Of a DNA stretch of 64,000 nucleotides, positions 47,853-60,329 are shown in pieces. This stretch comes from Akebia trifoliata (Eukaryota > Streptophyta > Magnoliopsida > Ranunculales > Lardizabalaceae). The translations under genes were made by a program, and so were the position numbers. Positions within the stretch are counted from its first letter, which is position 1. Every line of letters starts with the position of its first letter. The stretch is taken from positions 32,919,756 to 32,983,755 of the forward strand of contig CM030715.1 in the NCBI GenBank assembly GCA_017979445.1, in the 5' to 3' direction. The notes under the pieces were generated by a model. That model was given only the letters and a program-made list of their open reading frames with translations. It made no database searches and was not told the DNA's origin.

Positions 47853-50040
47853 CGCTTCTGTTACTGAAGAGATCAAGAGAAAGAAACCTAATAGTGGAGC
47901 TAAATTCTATGAGAATCGATTTCTCCATGAATGATTAAAGCAGAAAATTCGTGTTTCTGGTTAATTAGAGACGAGCAGAGCAAACCCTACTGAAAAATGA
48001 TAAAAGGAGACGCAGTAGAGATTTGGCGCTTAAAAACGTCTAACGAGAAGACCTAACGTGCACGGATTAAGGAAATACACAGAAAAATTAAGGGTAGTTT
48101 TGTCACTTTTGATGGTAAAATATATCATAAACGAGTGTAATGGTTCGGGTCCGACGATTGGAGGAAGGCAGATTCGGGATGGGTGCCCAGCTATTGGCCC
48201 TCTTTGGGTCGAATTCATACCCAAACATGCGGTCCAAACCTCGCATATGTATTCGGATTTTCAAACCTAACCTGCAACCTAGTGGCATTCTATGGGCTTT
48301 TTGTTTATATGTCCTTGACTCGTAATGGACTTGATGTTTGAACACGCATTATGAAAATAGGCAACAATTTAGAGCTCCACATTTATATGTATGTAGCGAG
48401 CTTGATTCTCGAGCAGTTGGGGTTTGGCATTCCATTGTCCTCTGACTTAAAGTCTTTGTCATGGTTTTAAATCTTATTCGAGACAACTCATCCAATTCAC
48501 CTCGGTATCGTCCACCAATGAGACGGGTTGACAAATCATCTCAAACCTAATGTGTTTCTCAAATAAGGCAAAGGGTGTTGATTGTTGAACGAGACTATTC
48601 GAATAAATCAGATGACTCGTCAAAGACAACTTGGTCTTGTTCATGGACGAGACTTAAAACAAGTTTTAAAACCATGGTCTCCATGTCTCTTTTCCTTTTG
48701 CTCTTAGGATCTCCACCGTTACATCCTTTAAGAAGCTCAAAATTATATGGAGATTTTAAAAATCACCCCCCCCCCCTCCCCCCATTAAATTGGTGATATT
48801 AGGTTTACTTCATTAGAAAATGCAAGATTAGGTTTACCCCCATTGATCGTAAGTCAATGTTGTTTTTTATTTTTTTTTCACTTGATGTTTTAACGATGAA
48901 ATTTTGATTTTTTTTTTTTATCCAATTTTTTATTTTGTAATTTAAGTATTTGAAGAGCATTTTGAAAGAAAAAAAAAATAATCAAAATTTCACTATTAAA
49001 TCATTAAGAAAATGCAATGTTGACTTATGGCCAAAGGGGTAAATATAACCTTGCATTTTGGAAGGGAGTAAACCTAATATCGTCAATTTAACAAAAGGGT
49101 AAATCTTCGACGATAACTTGGTAGGACATTTAGTAAACTTTTCTTTTCTAAATGGTTCCTCGATATTGGTAAACTCACCTCTTTTTTATTTATCGTCAAG
49201 TTCACCACTTTCATTTACTATCGAACTCGACGCTTTCTATTTATTGTCGAGTTCACCACCCACCATTTTCAATTTTTTAGTTTTTTCAACTAAAATACAT
49301 AGAAATATCAACTAAAAACTTGAGATAACGGCTTGTTTAGATGATTTCAACCCAAAAACTAATGGGGAAAAAAAGTGAAAAAAAAACCCTTGAAAATGAC
49401 GTCTTCTTCCTCTTGAAATATTTTTTGATGGAATAGGGTCTTTGAAACTTGATTGAAATGTCAAAATTCTATTTTTTTTTTTTATGAAAACGATTAGGAC
49501 ATTCATTCGTGAGAAATGAAGTCTAGGGCTTGTTAAGAAAAGAAAAGTTTACTAAATGAAATATTAAGAAACCGCCTAAAACTTAGGGACTATTTAGAAA
49601 GAAGTTCCTTCGCGATGGTCCTTTAAGTAATTTCCCCTTCTTCATTCCTTAAAATTGGTGCGACGTATAAAAAAATGGCAAAGGAGACGTTGAAGATAAG
49701 TGCAAATATTCCATTCATTTCCTTAAATGTTGTGCAACATAAGCAACCATCCCCATCTGTAGGGTCATATCAAGTTATCAACTATAATAACTTGAACACT
49801 AATAAGCAATTAAACAGATTGAGCCATTTAATGCCCAACGAAGACCAATCCTAAGGATTTGTCCAGCTTGGATCACGTAAAGCACGATATTGCGTCTTGA
49901 AGGGCTTTTAAATCCACACAAACTTAGCCCCATTGAATCCCAAAAAGAACTTTCAAGTGTTTTTCAAGGTTTCCTCTCCAATTTCATTAGACTGACTTAA
50001 CATACCTCCCACGTATTCATCGTGAATAACTGGAAGATAA
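47853..50040. other. SMU1 5' flank and intergenic DNA
   Basis: Upstream of the SMU1 ATG I see no clear TATA box within 150 bp. A poly-C run lies near 48764-48783. No gene was recognised; the short frames at 48058-48534 and 49118-49506 show no homology or conserved start. Confidence 0.45.
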
Positions 50041-50127
50041 CTGGGTTTGGGGAGAAAATTGAAGGATTTTTTTATTAAAGAAAAGGTATTTAGGTCATTT
50101 CTCATTTGTCTACAAAATAAAAGCTAA

Positions 50128-51323
50128 GGTGTTGTTTGTTAAATTGAAAAAAATAAGTGTTGAATAGCATTAAGCGTTGAATTTAAGTGTTGAAAAAGTT
50201 ATTTGTTTAGATGTGGAATCATGTTTATTACACATTGCTGAAGCTGGTAAATTATCTTTATTACCCTTACAATCATATTATACATTATTTGCATGTTTCA
50301 AATGCCTATTTCTTATCAAACATAATAAAATATATTATTTCTAATAAAATTAAAATATAATTCATTTTTAAATAATAAATAATACTCAAATATTCAATTT
50401 ATAAATAATAATTTCTATTTATAAAAGCCCGCAAATTTCAAATTAAAAATAATAATGTCATACAAGTCACCAAAATTTGAAATCAACATTAAAAGAACTT
50501 AATTTTGGATGAATAATTTTCGATAGAAATGAAGGATGTGTAATTATAAAAGCACCCTATGAATTAATAAGGGCAACCCACACCATAACCAATTTTTTTT
50601 GTTTTTATGTGGGTTAAAGTTTTTGGAATGAGCAAATTTTTAGTGAGGATGGTCTAGAGATCATCCTCAACAAAAATCAGTCCATTTTGAAAATTCTAAC
50701 TCGTCAAAAATAGTTTTCAAAAAAAAAAAAAATTGGGACGATTTACGGCTCTTGAACTTGTTTTGATAGGGTTAGAAGTTTCAGGATGTGCTGATTTTTT
50801 GTGATGATCTCCTCAATGTAAAGATCATCCTCATCAACAATCAACTTATTACAAAACTTTTAACCCATATAAGACAAAATAATTTAGCCATGGTGTAGGT
50901 TTATTAATTTGTGGGGTGTTTATATACTAATGAGAAGGTCATCCTCACCAAAAATCAACTCATTCAAAATTTTTTAACCCATATAAGACAAAATAATTTA
51001 GCCATGGTGTGGGTTTATTAATTTGTGGGGTGCTTATATACTTATCTATGGGATATAAGAGGTCATATCCTTTTAAGAATAAGGGCATACTTGTCCATGC
51101 TCAAAAAAACGAAGGGCATACTTGTTCGTGTCAAAAAAAGCGAAGTGCTTACCGCTTCAACACTTTTTTTCAACATCAAAATAGTACTGAATTTTTTTCA
51201 CTTATTTTCAACAATAAGCGCTGAAAATATAGAGTAAACAAACACGCTATTTTGACAAAAAGTACTGAATTTAATTTTTTTTTCAGCAATAAGCGCTGAA
51301 AAGTAGCGCAAATAAACACTGCC
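50128..51323. mobile_element. PIF/Harbinger-like element, 1196 bp, TAA target duplication
   Basis: Ends GGTGTTGTTTGTT... and ...AAATAAACACTGCC, flanked by TAA (50125-50127 and 51324-51326). Subterminal GTGCTGAA/AAGCGCTGAA-type repeats are present at both ends. It has split a copy of the G-rich TIR family (50040-50125 continues at 51327). A palindromic MITE related to 21007-21376 lies inside. No transposase frame. Confidence 0.65.
50590..51035. mobile_element. Palindromic MITE nested in the Harbinger-like element
   Basis: Repeats AGTGAGGATG, GAGATCATCCTCA and AACCCATATAAGACAAAATA as in 21007-21376, with the right part duplicated (50830-50920 and 50935-51035). Confidence 0.6.
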
Positions 51324-51479
51324 TAAGTCAAGGGACCACATCGTTCATTTTAAAATTTAGGGTACTTTATATATTCATCAAAATACCTACATGCCCCCAA
51401 TGACCTTAGTTTTCCCTAATAGATTAATGCAAAATAATCTTGTTACCATGGTCTTTGACTTGAAACCAAAATCCCTTTA

Positions 51480-53251
51480 GGGTGTGTTGGAAGCGAGAGT
51501 TAGTTGGAGTTGGAATTGATGGAGTTAGTTTTAAGTTCTCAAATAAATTCTAATGTTTGGTTTATCTAGGAATTTAGTCTAAGAGTTGTAAAAAAAAACT
51601 TCAACCCTTGTATTTTGCCAAGATCGACCATGACTCAATTGAGTCAATTTGGTTTTATGTATTTTTTTACAATTATATATAATTACAATTATTAATTTAA
51701 GTATTTATTATATTAAATAAATGTCATTTTGTGATTAAATATTTTCTTGTCACTTTATTTCATTATAAATTATAATTATTTAAATATAAAATTTATTTAA
51801 TAAGCAATGAAAGTAAGTTAAATGATTAATATACAGAATGATTGAGCGAGTCAATTCGTTGTCTGGGATAAAACAGTATACTAAGATTTAGAGTAAGTCT
51901 AGCCTTACTAACTTAGCAAGATTTCCAATCTTATTAAAGATTGTTGAGATCACTTTACAGCATCGAAAAACATGATCTGGTGCCACATGGATTAGAAGAC
52001 GGAATTTAATAAATTTTGAAGAAACAAACTTATACAAAGTTATTTTGCACCATTAAATTTTAATTTTAAATTTAGGAGTTTAGTAGCTGTCATTTTTCAA
52101 AATAATATATCATTCGGATCTAAGTGGATAATAGGTACAAATCCATATCTGATCCAGATTCGACTCAAGTTAAGGGACATCAGCCCATATCCAACCCATA
52201 TGTTTCTTCGGATCTACTTCAAGGGTACAAACCCTCTAAATTTGGATCACTCAAATTTCAGATAAAATTCGACCTATTTTATGACCTATTCTAATCATCT
52301 TATTTTATTAAAAATAATTATCATTTAAATAGGAATCTATATCATGAATAATGTAAAGTGAGTTGAATGATTTATATTAAAGTAGTCAATAAGTCGGGTT
52401 TTGGACCGATCCAGTTCGACCCGCTATTGACAGTCATTGAATTTAGTTATCAAATCCATCTAGCTATCGGATTGGGTCAATCTAAGCCCATTTTATGATC
52501 GTGCCAAAATTGAGTTTTGAATGTAGGCCCGGTGGGTGGCCCGGCCTACTACACTATATTAAATAAAATAAATAATAATCATATTATAAATTAATAATGA
52601 TCCCCTTACCTTCATGATATCTTCGAAAATAGGTTTGGCCTAGCCCGACTTGCAAATGACCTGAATGTTAATGGAAGTGGACCGTAGTGCTATCAATGGA
52701 TCCAATCAGACCCGAAATCCAATCCAATAACTTTGGGTCTAGATCAATGTTTTGAATTTCGATAAGGATCTTATATCTTATTGGATAGGATCTAGATCAA
52801 CCATGTTTCGATCCAGTAAGGATCCGATCTGATAACAAGTTAGAAAGTATATAAATTATATTTTATATTTATTGAGATGTGTGAAGTTGATTTATATTTT
52901 GTATATAAAATTGGATTTGGTCCGATCTGATCCTTATTTGATCGGAACCAAATCAACCCTAATCAGATTTGGACCCGATCCATTGACAGTCTTAGTAAAC
53001 CGGGCTTGACTAAGGTTTTATTTATTAAGCCGGGCTCGGGCCGATATTTAGATGGTTTGGGTTAAGGCTTGATCTTTTAGCCTAAAAAGCCCGGCCCATT
53101 AAAACCCGATCCATTGACAACCCTAATTTATATACTAGATGACTCAAATGAGTCAATTCGATTATTGGGATTAATGATTTTTGCCTGAAGTTGTAAATCT
53201 CAACCACATAGGTGGGAGTTGTAACTCCAACTCTTATTTCCAAACACACCC
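51480..53251. mobile_element. PIF/Harbinger-like element, 1772 bp, TTA target duplication, with nested insertions
   Basis: GGGTGTGTTGGAAGCGAGAG at the left and ...TATTTCCAAACACACCC at the right, flanked by TTA (51477-51479 and 53252-53254). GAGTCAATTYGRTT occurs inside both ends. The middle holds a Mutator-like MITE fragment (51955-52090) and hAT-like pieces. Confidence 0.65.
52690..52992. mobile_element. hAT-like MITE nested in the Harbinger-like element
   Basis: CTATCAATGGATCCAATCAG at the left is mirrored by CCGATCCATTGACAG at the right, with GATCC-rich subterminal repeats. Further CCCGGCCC/GACCCG motifs on either side (52380-52560, 53000-53120) suggest a second hAT-like layer. Confidence 0.5.
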
Positions 53252-53259
53252 TTAGTTTC

Positions 53260-54025
53260 TTTTCTGAAAGTCATTTATCTTCAACGTCTATGTTTGGGTA
53301 AAAATTTTACCTTATTTTTCAACATTAACATTAATTTACTTTAATTTTCAAATCTAAAAAAAAATTCAAGGATTTTCTGCAATAGATTAGGACAATGTTC
53401 AAAACAATGGATTGAAGATTAGAATTAATATGTTATAAAGGTAAAAGACGATTGAAAAAAATGGTACTTAGGTAATTATATTGTTGACATAAAAGAAACG
53501 ATCAAGATCAAAAGAGCAAGTGATAAATCACCCTAGAAATTAAGGGAGGAGGTCAAGGGGGCATTCCATCAGATTGAAAACACAGGTGGGGTATTTCAAA
53601 TATTTACCTTTATATTTAGGGGTTGGGAAAAAATTGGAGGAAGATGTGGGGTGGGAGAAACACGGTCTAAATCATAAGGGTCTCCTCCAATAATCTCCAA
53701 AACACAGGGGTATCCGCATAACTCAAAGCATTGAATGGGGGGCAACTGCCCCTATTAGTCGCTCCCTCGCTCCATGGTCCACCCTGCCTTCATATGCCAA
53801 AAACTTCTTTTGTGTTTTTCTTTTAGAAATATGATATATTCAGGTGAAACATTTTAACCCATTTAACTTCATCTTAAACCGAATTATTAATTTTTTTTAC
53901 TGAAAATTCTTCATCTTCTACTTCTTCAAAATTTAGAGAGCTGTCTTTGGCACTCCAACTTTTACTTATTACACTCCAATAAAAAATACAGAACATAAAT
54001 GAACGATTGAGGATGAATTGAGATG

Positions 54026-54059
<34 letters not shown>

Positions 54060-55870
54060 TTTATTTGAGCCTAATCATACTTGTAAACAATTACTGAAAT
54101 TGTTTGAAGAGTGTTACAATGTTACCTTAAGTTGGGATTATAATTTGAACAAAACCTTGACAATGTTTAAGAGTACCTTTTAATCTTTAATTGGAATGTG
54201 ATAAATAATTAAAAATATTAGGGTGTAATAAGTAGAAGTTAGGGTGCTAATAGCAGTTCTTAAAGTTCCAAGAAAATATCATCCTTGAGATTGAAGTTTA
54301 CGAATCTTTATCAAGATCGTAGATGAGAGCATTTAGGTATTTTTCTACTCATTTTTTAGAAGTAAAAAAAATCAGGTCAAAGGATTTACGTCATCATTTG
54401 GAAAAGATTAATGATTTTTGGATGCCCCCTTTGACATATGGCCCCCATTACAAAATCCTAGATCATTTGTCTCGGGATACATAGAATCACAAATTTTTTT
54501 TCTTATGTATATCAAGACAAATGATCTACGAATTTGTGATGGGAGCATGTGTTAGAGGGGGGTGTTAGGTTATCACGAAACTTTTGAAAACTCCATTGGG
54601 GGTATCTCAAATATACCCTAAAACGTGGCGGGGTACGTTTAAGTCACCCATATTATTATTCTTATTATTACCATTTGAACGAGCCTTGTCTTATCACTTT
54701 TGTTGATGTAATGATGAAAGTGATACTGTCCTTACCATCTTCAAAGTCTCATCCTAAGAAAATTCAACATCGATTGATTATTATGAAAGTAATAAAATTA
54801 CGAAAATAGAGAGAAAATTATGCTAAAAAAATAGTCACCAAGGGATGGAAGAATTAGACTTCCATTAGTATTTTTTGAAACTGTCATGATCATGATTTCT
54901 AAACACGTTGATGGCAGTGTTGTCTCCAATGACTTTTCTTAGCATTGAAATTTTGAAGTATTATCCCTTTATGGAATGACAAATAAAGATAATTAACAAA
55001 CAAAATAAATTAAACATTTTAACCCATTTAACAAATGAACAACAATTAAATCGTGGTCAAACTTGTTTGACATTTTTTTGGTATAATAATTAATTAGGTT
55101 TACAAATATTGAAGATATTTTGAATTTATACATAATTAATAGGAAATATATACTTGTCATCATTTTTTTAGACTATTAATCTTAAAATGGGTTATTTTTC
55201 AATCAATCTGATACTTCAAGATTTCTTATGTGATTGACCCAATCGTTGTTTTCGAGCATCGGTGTGGTGCTTGTGAAAGAAGCTCTAGTGCTTAAATTGG
55301 CCCATGTCATCCAATTCAGCCACTTTGAAGTTTATGATTTCTAATATTGATTTAATTAAACTATTTTCTTGTTAATAATCACCCTAATAGTGAGATCATA
55401 ATGTTCATTTAGTGGAAAATTATTTTTCTTACCCTAAAGTCTTGATCTTTGCTATATAATAAAATAGACATTATTTAAAATAATAATGATTTTCTGACGT
55501 CCCCCCATACGCCCCCATCACAGAACCGTAGATGGGGGTGTATGTCAGAGGGGGGCATTAGATTATCACGATTTTATTTTAAAGTAAAAAATAATAATAA
55601 TAGAAAACTTGTTTTGTCTTTAACAATCATCCTAATAGGGAGATGATACGTGTTCGATTAGTGGATAAACTATTTCATCACTCTAAAGTGTCGTTTTTTG
55701 TTGTATAAATAATAAAGTAAACTTTACTTTCTTTTAAAAAGTATTTTGTCTCTAACAATCATCCCTATAAGATGATAAGTCTTCAAATAGTGGGTAAACT
55801 ATTTTCTTAACCTAAAGTCTTGTCTTTGTCATATAATAAAGTAGACCTACATTCCTTTAATAAATTAAAT
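53260..55870. other. Gene-free DNA with small foldbacks
   Basis: Contains a relative of the G-rich TIR family (53440-53790), an (AT)n tract at 54018-54057, and two foldbacks with GCCCCC arms at about 54420-54590 and 55488-55572. No coding gene was recognised. Confidence 0.5.
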
Positions 55871-55874
55871 TTAA

Positions 55875-57020
55875 TATGTGTTTGATTGCATATGAAAACG
55901 TGAGAGAAAATGATTGTCCTTGGAAAATGTAATTTTTAGGTGTTTGATTACATATTTTTTCTTGAAATTCAAATTCCCAATCAACATGATTTTCCATCTT
56001 GAGAGAAATTTTTTTTTTTTGGTCAATTAGTTCTTGACATGATTAGGTGCATTTTTTAGTTGATTTGATCGAGTTGAGCTGATATCAAGTTGTCTTGAGA
56101 GTTAGTTTTATCAAATCGATAAGAGTTGTGTAGATCGAATTTGAAGTTGACTTGTCAAGTTTTTAAACTTGCTAAAATCAATTCTTCTTTTACATTCTCT
56201 CACTTGCAATAAAATGACAAAATCTAATTACCACAATAAATTCTTCAATACTAATTATTTCAAAGAATTTGGATTCGTAAAAACACAAATTCCTTACAAT
56301 CAAACAGACCCTAATGTCAATTTCCTATCATTTTCTATGTTTGATTGCATGGAAATTGACTTTTCATAGAATTTGAAATTCAAGAAAAAATAGTGATGAA
56401 AAATAAGTAGGGTTGGAAAATCAAATTTCATTGTTTGATTTTATTTAGATAAAATCATGAGAAAAATATACGAGAAAAAAGAAGAAGAAGGAGAGGAGGA
56501 GGAAGAGAACGAAGATAAGAGGAAGGGGAGAGGAAGAATAAGATGAGGAGGAAGAGGGAGGGGGGAAGATGTGGTGGTGGCGGTGATGGAGGTAAGTGAG
56601 GAAGAAGAGGGGAGAATATGGTGGTAATGGCAGTGGAGGTGAGGGATGGAGAAGGAGATAAATAAGAAGAGAGATAGAGAGAACGTGACCGGAGATGGTG
56701 ATGACAGTGACAGTGATGACGACGACGACGAAGTTAATGTGATGGTAGTGGTAGTGAAAAAGAAGATATGAATGGAATATAATTGAGGATGAAAAATATG
56801 AGTGGATTTCACTTTCCCACCCATATGGGTGGGAAAATGAAATCCATGTTTTAGTAGACTTTTTGATTGGGGTGGAGAATGACTTTCCATGAAATTCATG
56901 TCTTTGTAGACTTTTTAATTGGGGTGGAAAATGACTTTTCATGGATATTTGCAATCAAACACTTGAAAAATATCATTTTTTACCTTATTTTTCATGTGCA
57001 ATCAAACATAAAACATATCA
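55875..57020. mobile_element. TIR element of about 1.15 kb with a purine-rich core
   Basis: ATGTGTTTGATTGCATATGA at the left is mirrored by TTCATGTGCAATCAAACATA at the right. The GTTTGATT motif recurs inside. The core, 56455-56765, is almost pure A/G (GAA, GGA and GAC/GAT repeats) on the plus strand, so the long minus-strand frames across it are artefacts. Confidence 0.55.
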
Positions 57021-57044
57021 TTTTTTATTTATTTACGAGAGTTG

Positions 57045-57149
57045 CTATTGCCACAACAAGTTTTACTACCGCCACCAAATTGTGTGCAATTCTTTGCATG
57101 ATTTATATTGGAATTGGCATGGCATTAGGAAAAGTTGGTGTAGCAATAG
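57045..57149. mobile_element. CTATTGCC foldback MITE, copy 2
   Basis: CTATTGCCACAACAAGTTTT and AAAAGTTGGTGTAGCAATAG ends. It directly abuts the preceding TIR element. Confidence 0.7.
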
Positions 57150-57778
57150 TAACTTTATTTTTTATTTGTTTTGTCGGACAAGACAATGGATCTCCCCAAA
57201 TATCAAGCTATCGACCTAATATTATAACTTATCAACTTTATAAAAAAAAAAATCATTGGGGCCTGAGTCACCACCCCCCAATAATTCAGATTGGAACATT
57301 TATATTTTATATTAGATGATGACGTGTAAAGCTTTCGTAACCATTAGAAATCTGGACCATTGAACCCGTACAAGAATGGAAAATAACCAACCTCAAATTA
57401 TCTCCGTTAAACAAACGGTCGAGATAAGAGATCACTCTATAATTTCCCAAGATTACTGTATCACTATAACATAAATTCAAATCTCTAGGAAATCCATGTT
57501 TTTTACTCATCTATCAACCGTTTGTTTAACGGATTATGTCCAACGTCATTTGAGATTAGAAAAGTTCCCAAAATATCCTTCGGACAAAGCTATAAATCGT
57601 CTTACCAAATATGAACCATTTCGTATCACGCAAATCACGGTGGCGTGCATCGATTGGCTAAAATATGTGGGGCCCACACTAATTGATCTATTTAACGTCA
57701 CAAGAACTATTTATCGATAAAACCGTGTCCCTTTCATGTCTCAACAACTCAACATCACAATGCCTGCATGGGCAAACA
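57150..57778. other. Intergenic DNA
   Basis: Holds an inverted pair CCGTTAAACAAACGGT / ACCGTTTGTTTAACGG (57407-57422 and about 57517-57532). No gene was recognised. Confidence 0.4.
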
Positions 57779-57962
57779 TTGGGGTGCACATTGGATCGGG
57801 TAAATCCGAGAATCGAACCAATCCAAAGTTTTTGGATTGGATTGGTTCGGATTGAACACACTCACGGTTCGGGTATGGATCATAAATAAACAAATCCGAT
57901 TAATTTGGTTCGATTCCGAATTAGAGATATATAGAATCGAACCAATCCGAAAATCGAATCAA

Positions 57963-58028
<66 letters not shown>

Positions 58029-59041
58029 TATATATATTGAATTATTTAAAAATAAATTTTCGTTTTATTTCTCATTTTCTCTCTTCTTCTTTCTGTTAGA
58101 AGAACTGAAAATAGAAAACCTAGTCGTTTTTCTCATTCGTCTCCTTTACTCACCTCGCCTCGTCGCCTCGCCACCTCGGCAGCTCATCGGAAAACGAAGA
58201 AGTATTCTTGTTTGGATGGAGCGACGTCATTGATCTTCATTCTCCAATCGCAAAGGTACCAAATCCATCTCTCTCTCTCTCTCTCTTTAAATCTTTTGAT
58301 TTTCTAGGATTTCAAATCTCCTACAATTAAAGTTTTTCTTTCTTTCTTTCTTATTATCTTACTGATATTAGGGTTACAGTTGCATCTGAATTCTTGCTCT
58401 TCTTTTGTCCCTCAATTATAAAAATTAACAATTTTAACGAAAATCTTGTGCAATTTTAGGTCTAGTAAAGTAATTAACGAAGATCTTCCTTCTCGAATTC
58501 TATTGTAGACTTTGAAAAGGATGGATCTTGAATATACTTGTTTGTTCTTTTTTCATAATTTATATTCAATAAGATTAGTCGATTAGGTTCCCTCTTTTAC
58601 GAATTTTTTTATTTTTTATAATCCTATTGTAATTTCTCATCTAGAAAATCATGTTGATTGATGGTTATTTGGCCCATTTTTAACTTAGATATATCTAAAT
58701 AATTTCCTTTTATTGTTAACATTTTTCATTGAATTTTATTTTTAGGAAAAATATATTAGGTGAGAAGGTTGTGAGCATTGAAATTAAGAATTAGCGATCT
58801 CATGATTTTTTTATGATTTTTATTACTATTAGATTGGTTCATTATTTTTTCATGATTTTTATTACTATTGAAAATAATAAGTATGAGAATCGAGAATCGA
58901 TCCGAACCAAGATTGGATTGGATTGGTTTGGTTCCATAGGATAATTGGATTGGATCGATTCCAAATTTGTAAAACCGATCATGTTTGGTTCGATTCCAAT
59001 TTTACCAAAATCCGAACCAATCCGAACCATGTGCACCCGTA
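57779..59041. mobile_element. hAT-like element, 1263 bp, perfect 8-bp target duplication
   Basis: It is flanked by GGCAAACA (57771-57778 and 59042-59049). Ends GGGGTGCACATTGGATCGG... and ...CCGAACCATGTGCACCC, with long arms of GGATTGGATTGG/CCGAACCAATCC repeats. An (AT)n tract lies at about 57964-58037. 58130-58260 is a GC-richer stretch ending AAAG|GTACC, which looks like a first noncoding exon with donor site, as at the 5' end of a transposase gene. No transposase frame follows. Confidence 0.8.
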
Positions 59042-59201
59042 GGCAAACAGCTAACCTACTGAAATAAACGCTACTCCCAATCTCATCCGATAAAAACTCA
59101 ACCCATGCTCCTCAAAACCCGCAAACCCTAGAAAACCACCACCACCATCTCTCCCCAAACTTCGAACCTTGTTTCTCTGCTTCTTCTCCTAAAGATCAAT
59201 C
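59042..59201 (+). promoter_or_regulatory. Short promoter/leader of the dehydratase-like gene
   Basis: Only 160 bp separate the hAT element from the ATG. It contains CTAACCTACTG (close to an AC-type MYB site), AAACCCTAG and a CT-rich leader. There is no clear TATA box. The start codon context AATCATGGCG is good. Confidence 0.45.
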
Positions 59202-60230
59202 ATGGCGGCCTTTTCATCATCAATTGGATCAATTTCTTCAAAATTGCCATCAATCCCCATCTCTCTAAGAAACCATCATCAACAGAGGACTCTAATTTTA
59301 AACTCTCTTAACGGATCTGTCCCAACTCCCAAACTTTCCAAGAAACTTAGGGTGGCGTACCAAGGTGTACCGGGCGCATACAGCGAATTTGCAGCCAAAA
59401 CAGCTTTCCCCGACTGCGCCACACTTCCCTGTAGGGCCTTTGCAGAAGCCCTCTCAGCAATTGAGGTTGGCCGAGCAGATCTAGCCGTCCTCCCCGTCGA
59501 GAGTACCATGGAAGGGACTACCCTAAGAAACTACGACATCTTATTACAACGTGATCTACAAATTGTACAAGAAATCAACATTTTCGTTCAATATTGTCTC
59601 TTAGCCATGCCAGGTGTAAGAAAAGGGGAGCTTAAGAGGGTGATTAGCCATCCAATGGCTTTGGCTCACTGCGGTCGAACCTTGGCACAGCTTGGGCTCG
59701 ATCATGAGCCTGTTGAAGACACAGCTGGGGCGGTTGAGCTTCTTCTGTCTCATAGAATGCTGGATACGGCTGCGATTGCTAGTTCTCGAGCTGCTATGTT
59801 GTACGGTCTAGATGTTCTGGCTCATGGGTTGCAGGACGAGTCGTGGAACGTGACCCGGTTCTTGATTCTATCGAAGGATCCACGTGTCCGTCGTACGAGC
59901 CGGTTCGGGGTTAAGACTAGTATGGTTGTGGCGCACCATAGCGGAGGTCTAGATGTACTTTTTAAGATTCTCTCGGCTTTCTCGTCCAGAGATATTAGTC
60001 TTACTAAGCTTGAAGTGAACCCAGTTTTGAAGGATGATGGGCTTGTCATGATATTGGATGCTCGTGAAGGCGTAGTCAAGGAATTTCCAAGTGTTTTGTT
60101 CGTGGATTTTGAAGGTTCAATGGATGATGTGAAGGTAAGGGATGCTATAAGTGAGTTATCTGAGTTTCCTGTGTTTGTTAGGATCTTGGGTTCCTACTCT
60201 GCCGACCCGAATATCTATGATCTTCAATGA
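59202..60230 (+). CDS. Arogenate/prephenate dehydratase-like protein, single exon, 342 aa
   Basis: The family converts arogenate (or prephenate) to phenylalanine (or phenylpyruvate) in plastids. Residues 1-48 are Ser-rich with few acids, as in a transit peptide. The dehydratase domain starts at LRVAYQGVPGAYSE (49-62) and ends near NVTRF (216-220), which keeps the catalytic TRF. An ACT domain follows (about 238-335). It is shorter than typical plant members (about 380-425 aa). Several positions that I know as near-invariant differ: the usual ENS is ES-T here (S101), HPQ is HPM (M152), the following Q is H156, and the ACT ESRP motif is EVNP (271-274). So it is a real member by fold, but substrate use and feedback control by phenylalanine are uncertain. 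Intronless structure fits one plant ADT subgroup. The frame is clean, so it does not look like a decayed copy. Confidence 0.88.
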   Translation: MAAFSSSIGSISSKLPSIPISLRNHHQQRTLILNSLNGSVPTPKLSKKLRVAYQGVPGAYSEFAAKTAFPDCATLPCRAFAEALSAIEVGRADLAVLPVESTMEGTTLRNYDILLQRDLQIVQEINIFVQYCLLAMPGVRKGELKRVISHPMALAHCGRTLAQLGLDHEPVEDTAGAVELLLSHRMLDTAAIASSRAAMLYGLDVLAHGLQDESWNVTRFLILSKDPRVRRTSRFGVKTSMVVAHHSGGLDVLFKILSAFSSRDISLTKLEVNPVLKDDGLVMILDAREGVVKEFPSVLFVDFEGSMDDVKVRDAISELSEFPVFVRILGSYSADPNIYDLQ

Positions 60231-60329
60231 TTCTTCTCTTTCGTTTAGGAATCTCAGAAAAAAAAGAAAAAGAGAGAGAGAGAGAGGAGATTTTCAAAGA
60301 TTTTGGAGTTAATTTTTAAAAAAGAGATT

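Noticed and set aside
56441..56954. Minus-strand open frames of 152 and 169 codons
   Set aside because: They run across the purine-rich tract and encode only Ser/Pro/Leu/Phe runs; the length comes from base composition.
57837..58022. Plus-strand frame ending in an Ile-Tyr run
   Set aside because: It is the (AT)n microsatellite inside the hAT-like element.
59279..60079. Minus-strand frames of 76 and 85 codons
   Set aside because: Shadows of the dehydratase-like coding sequence.
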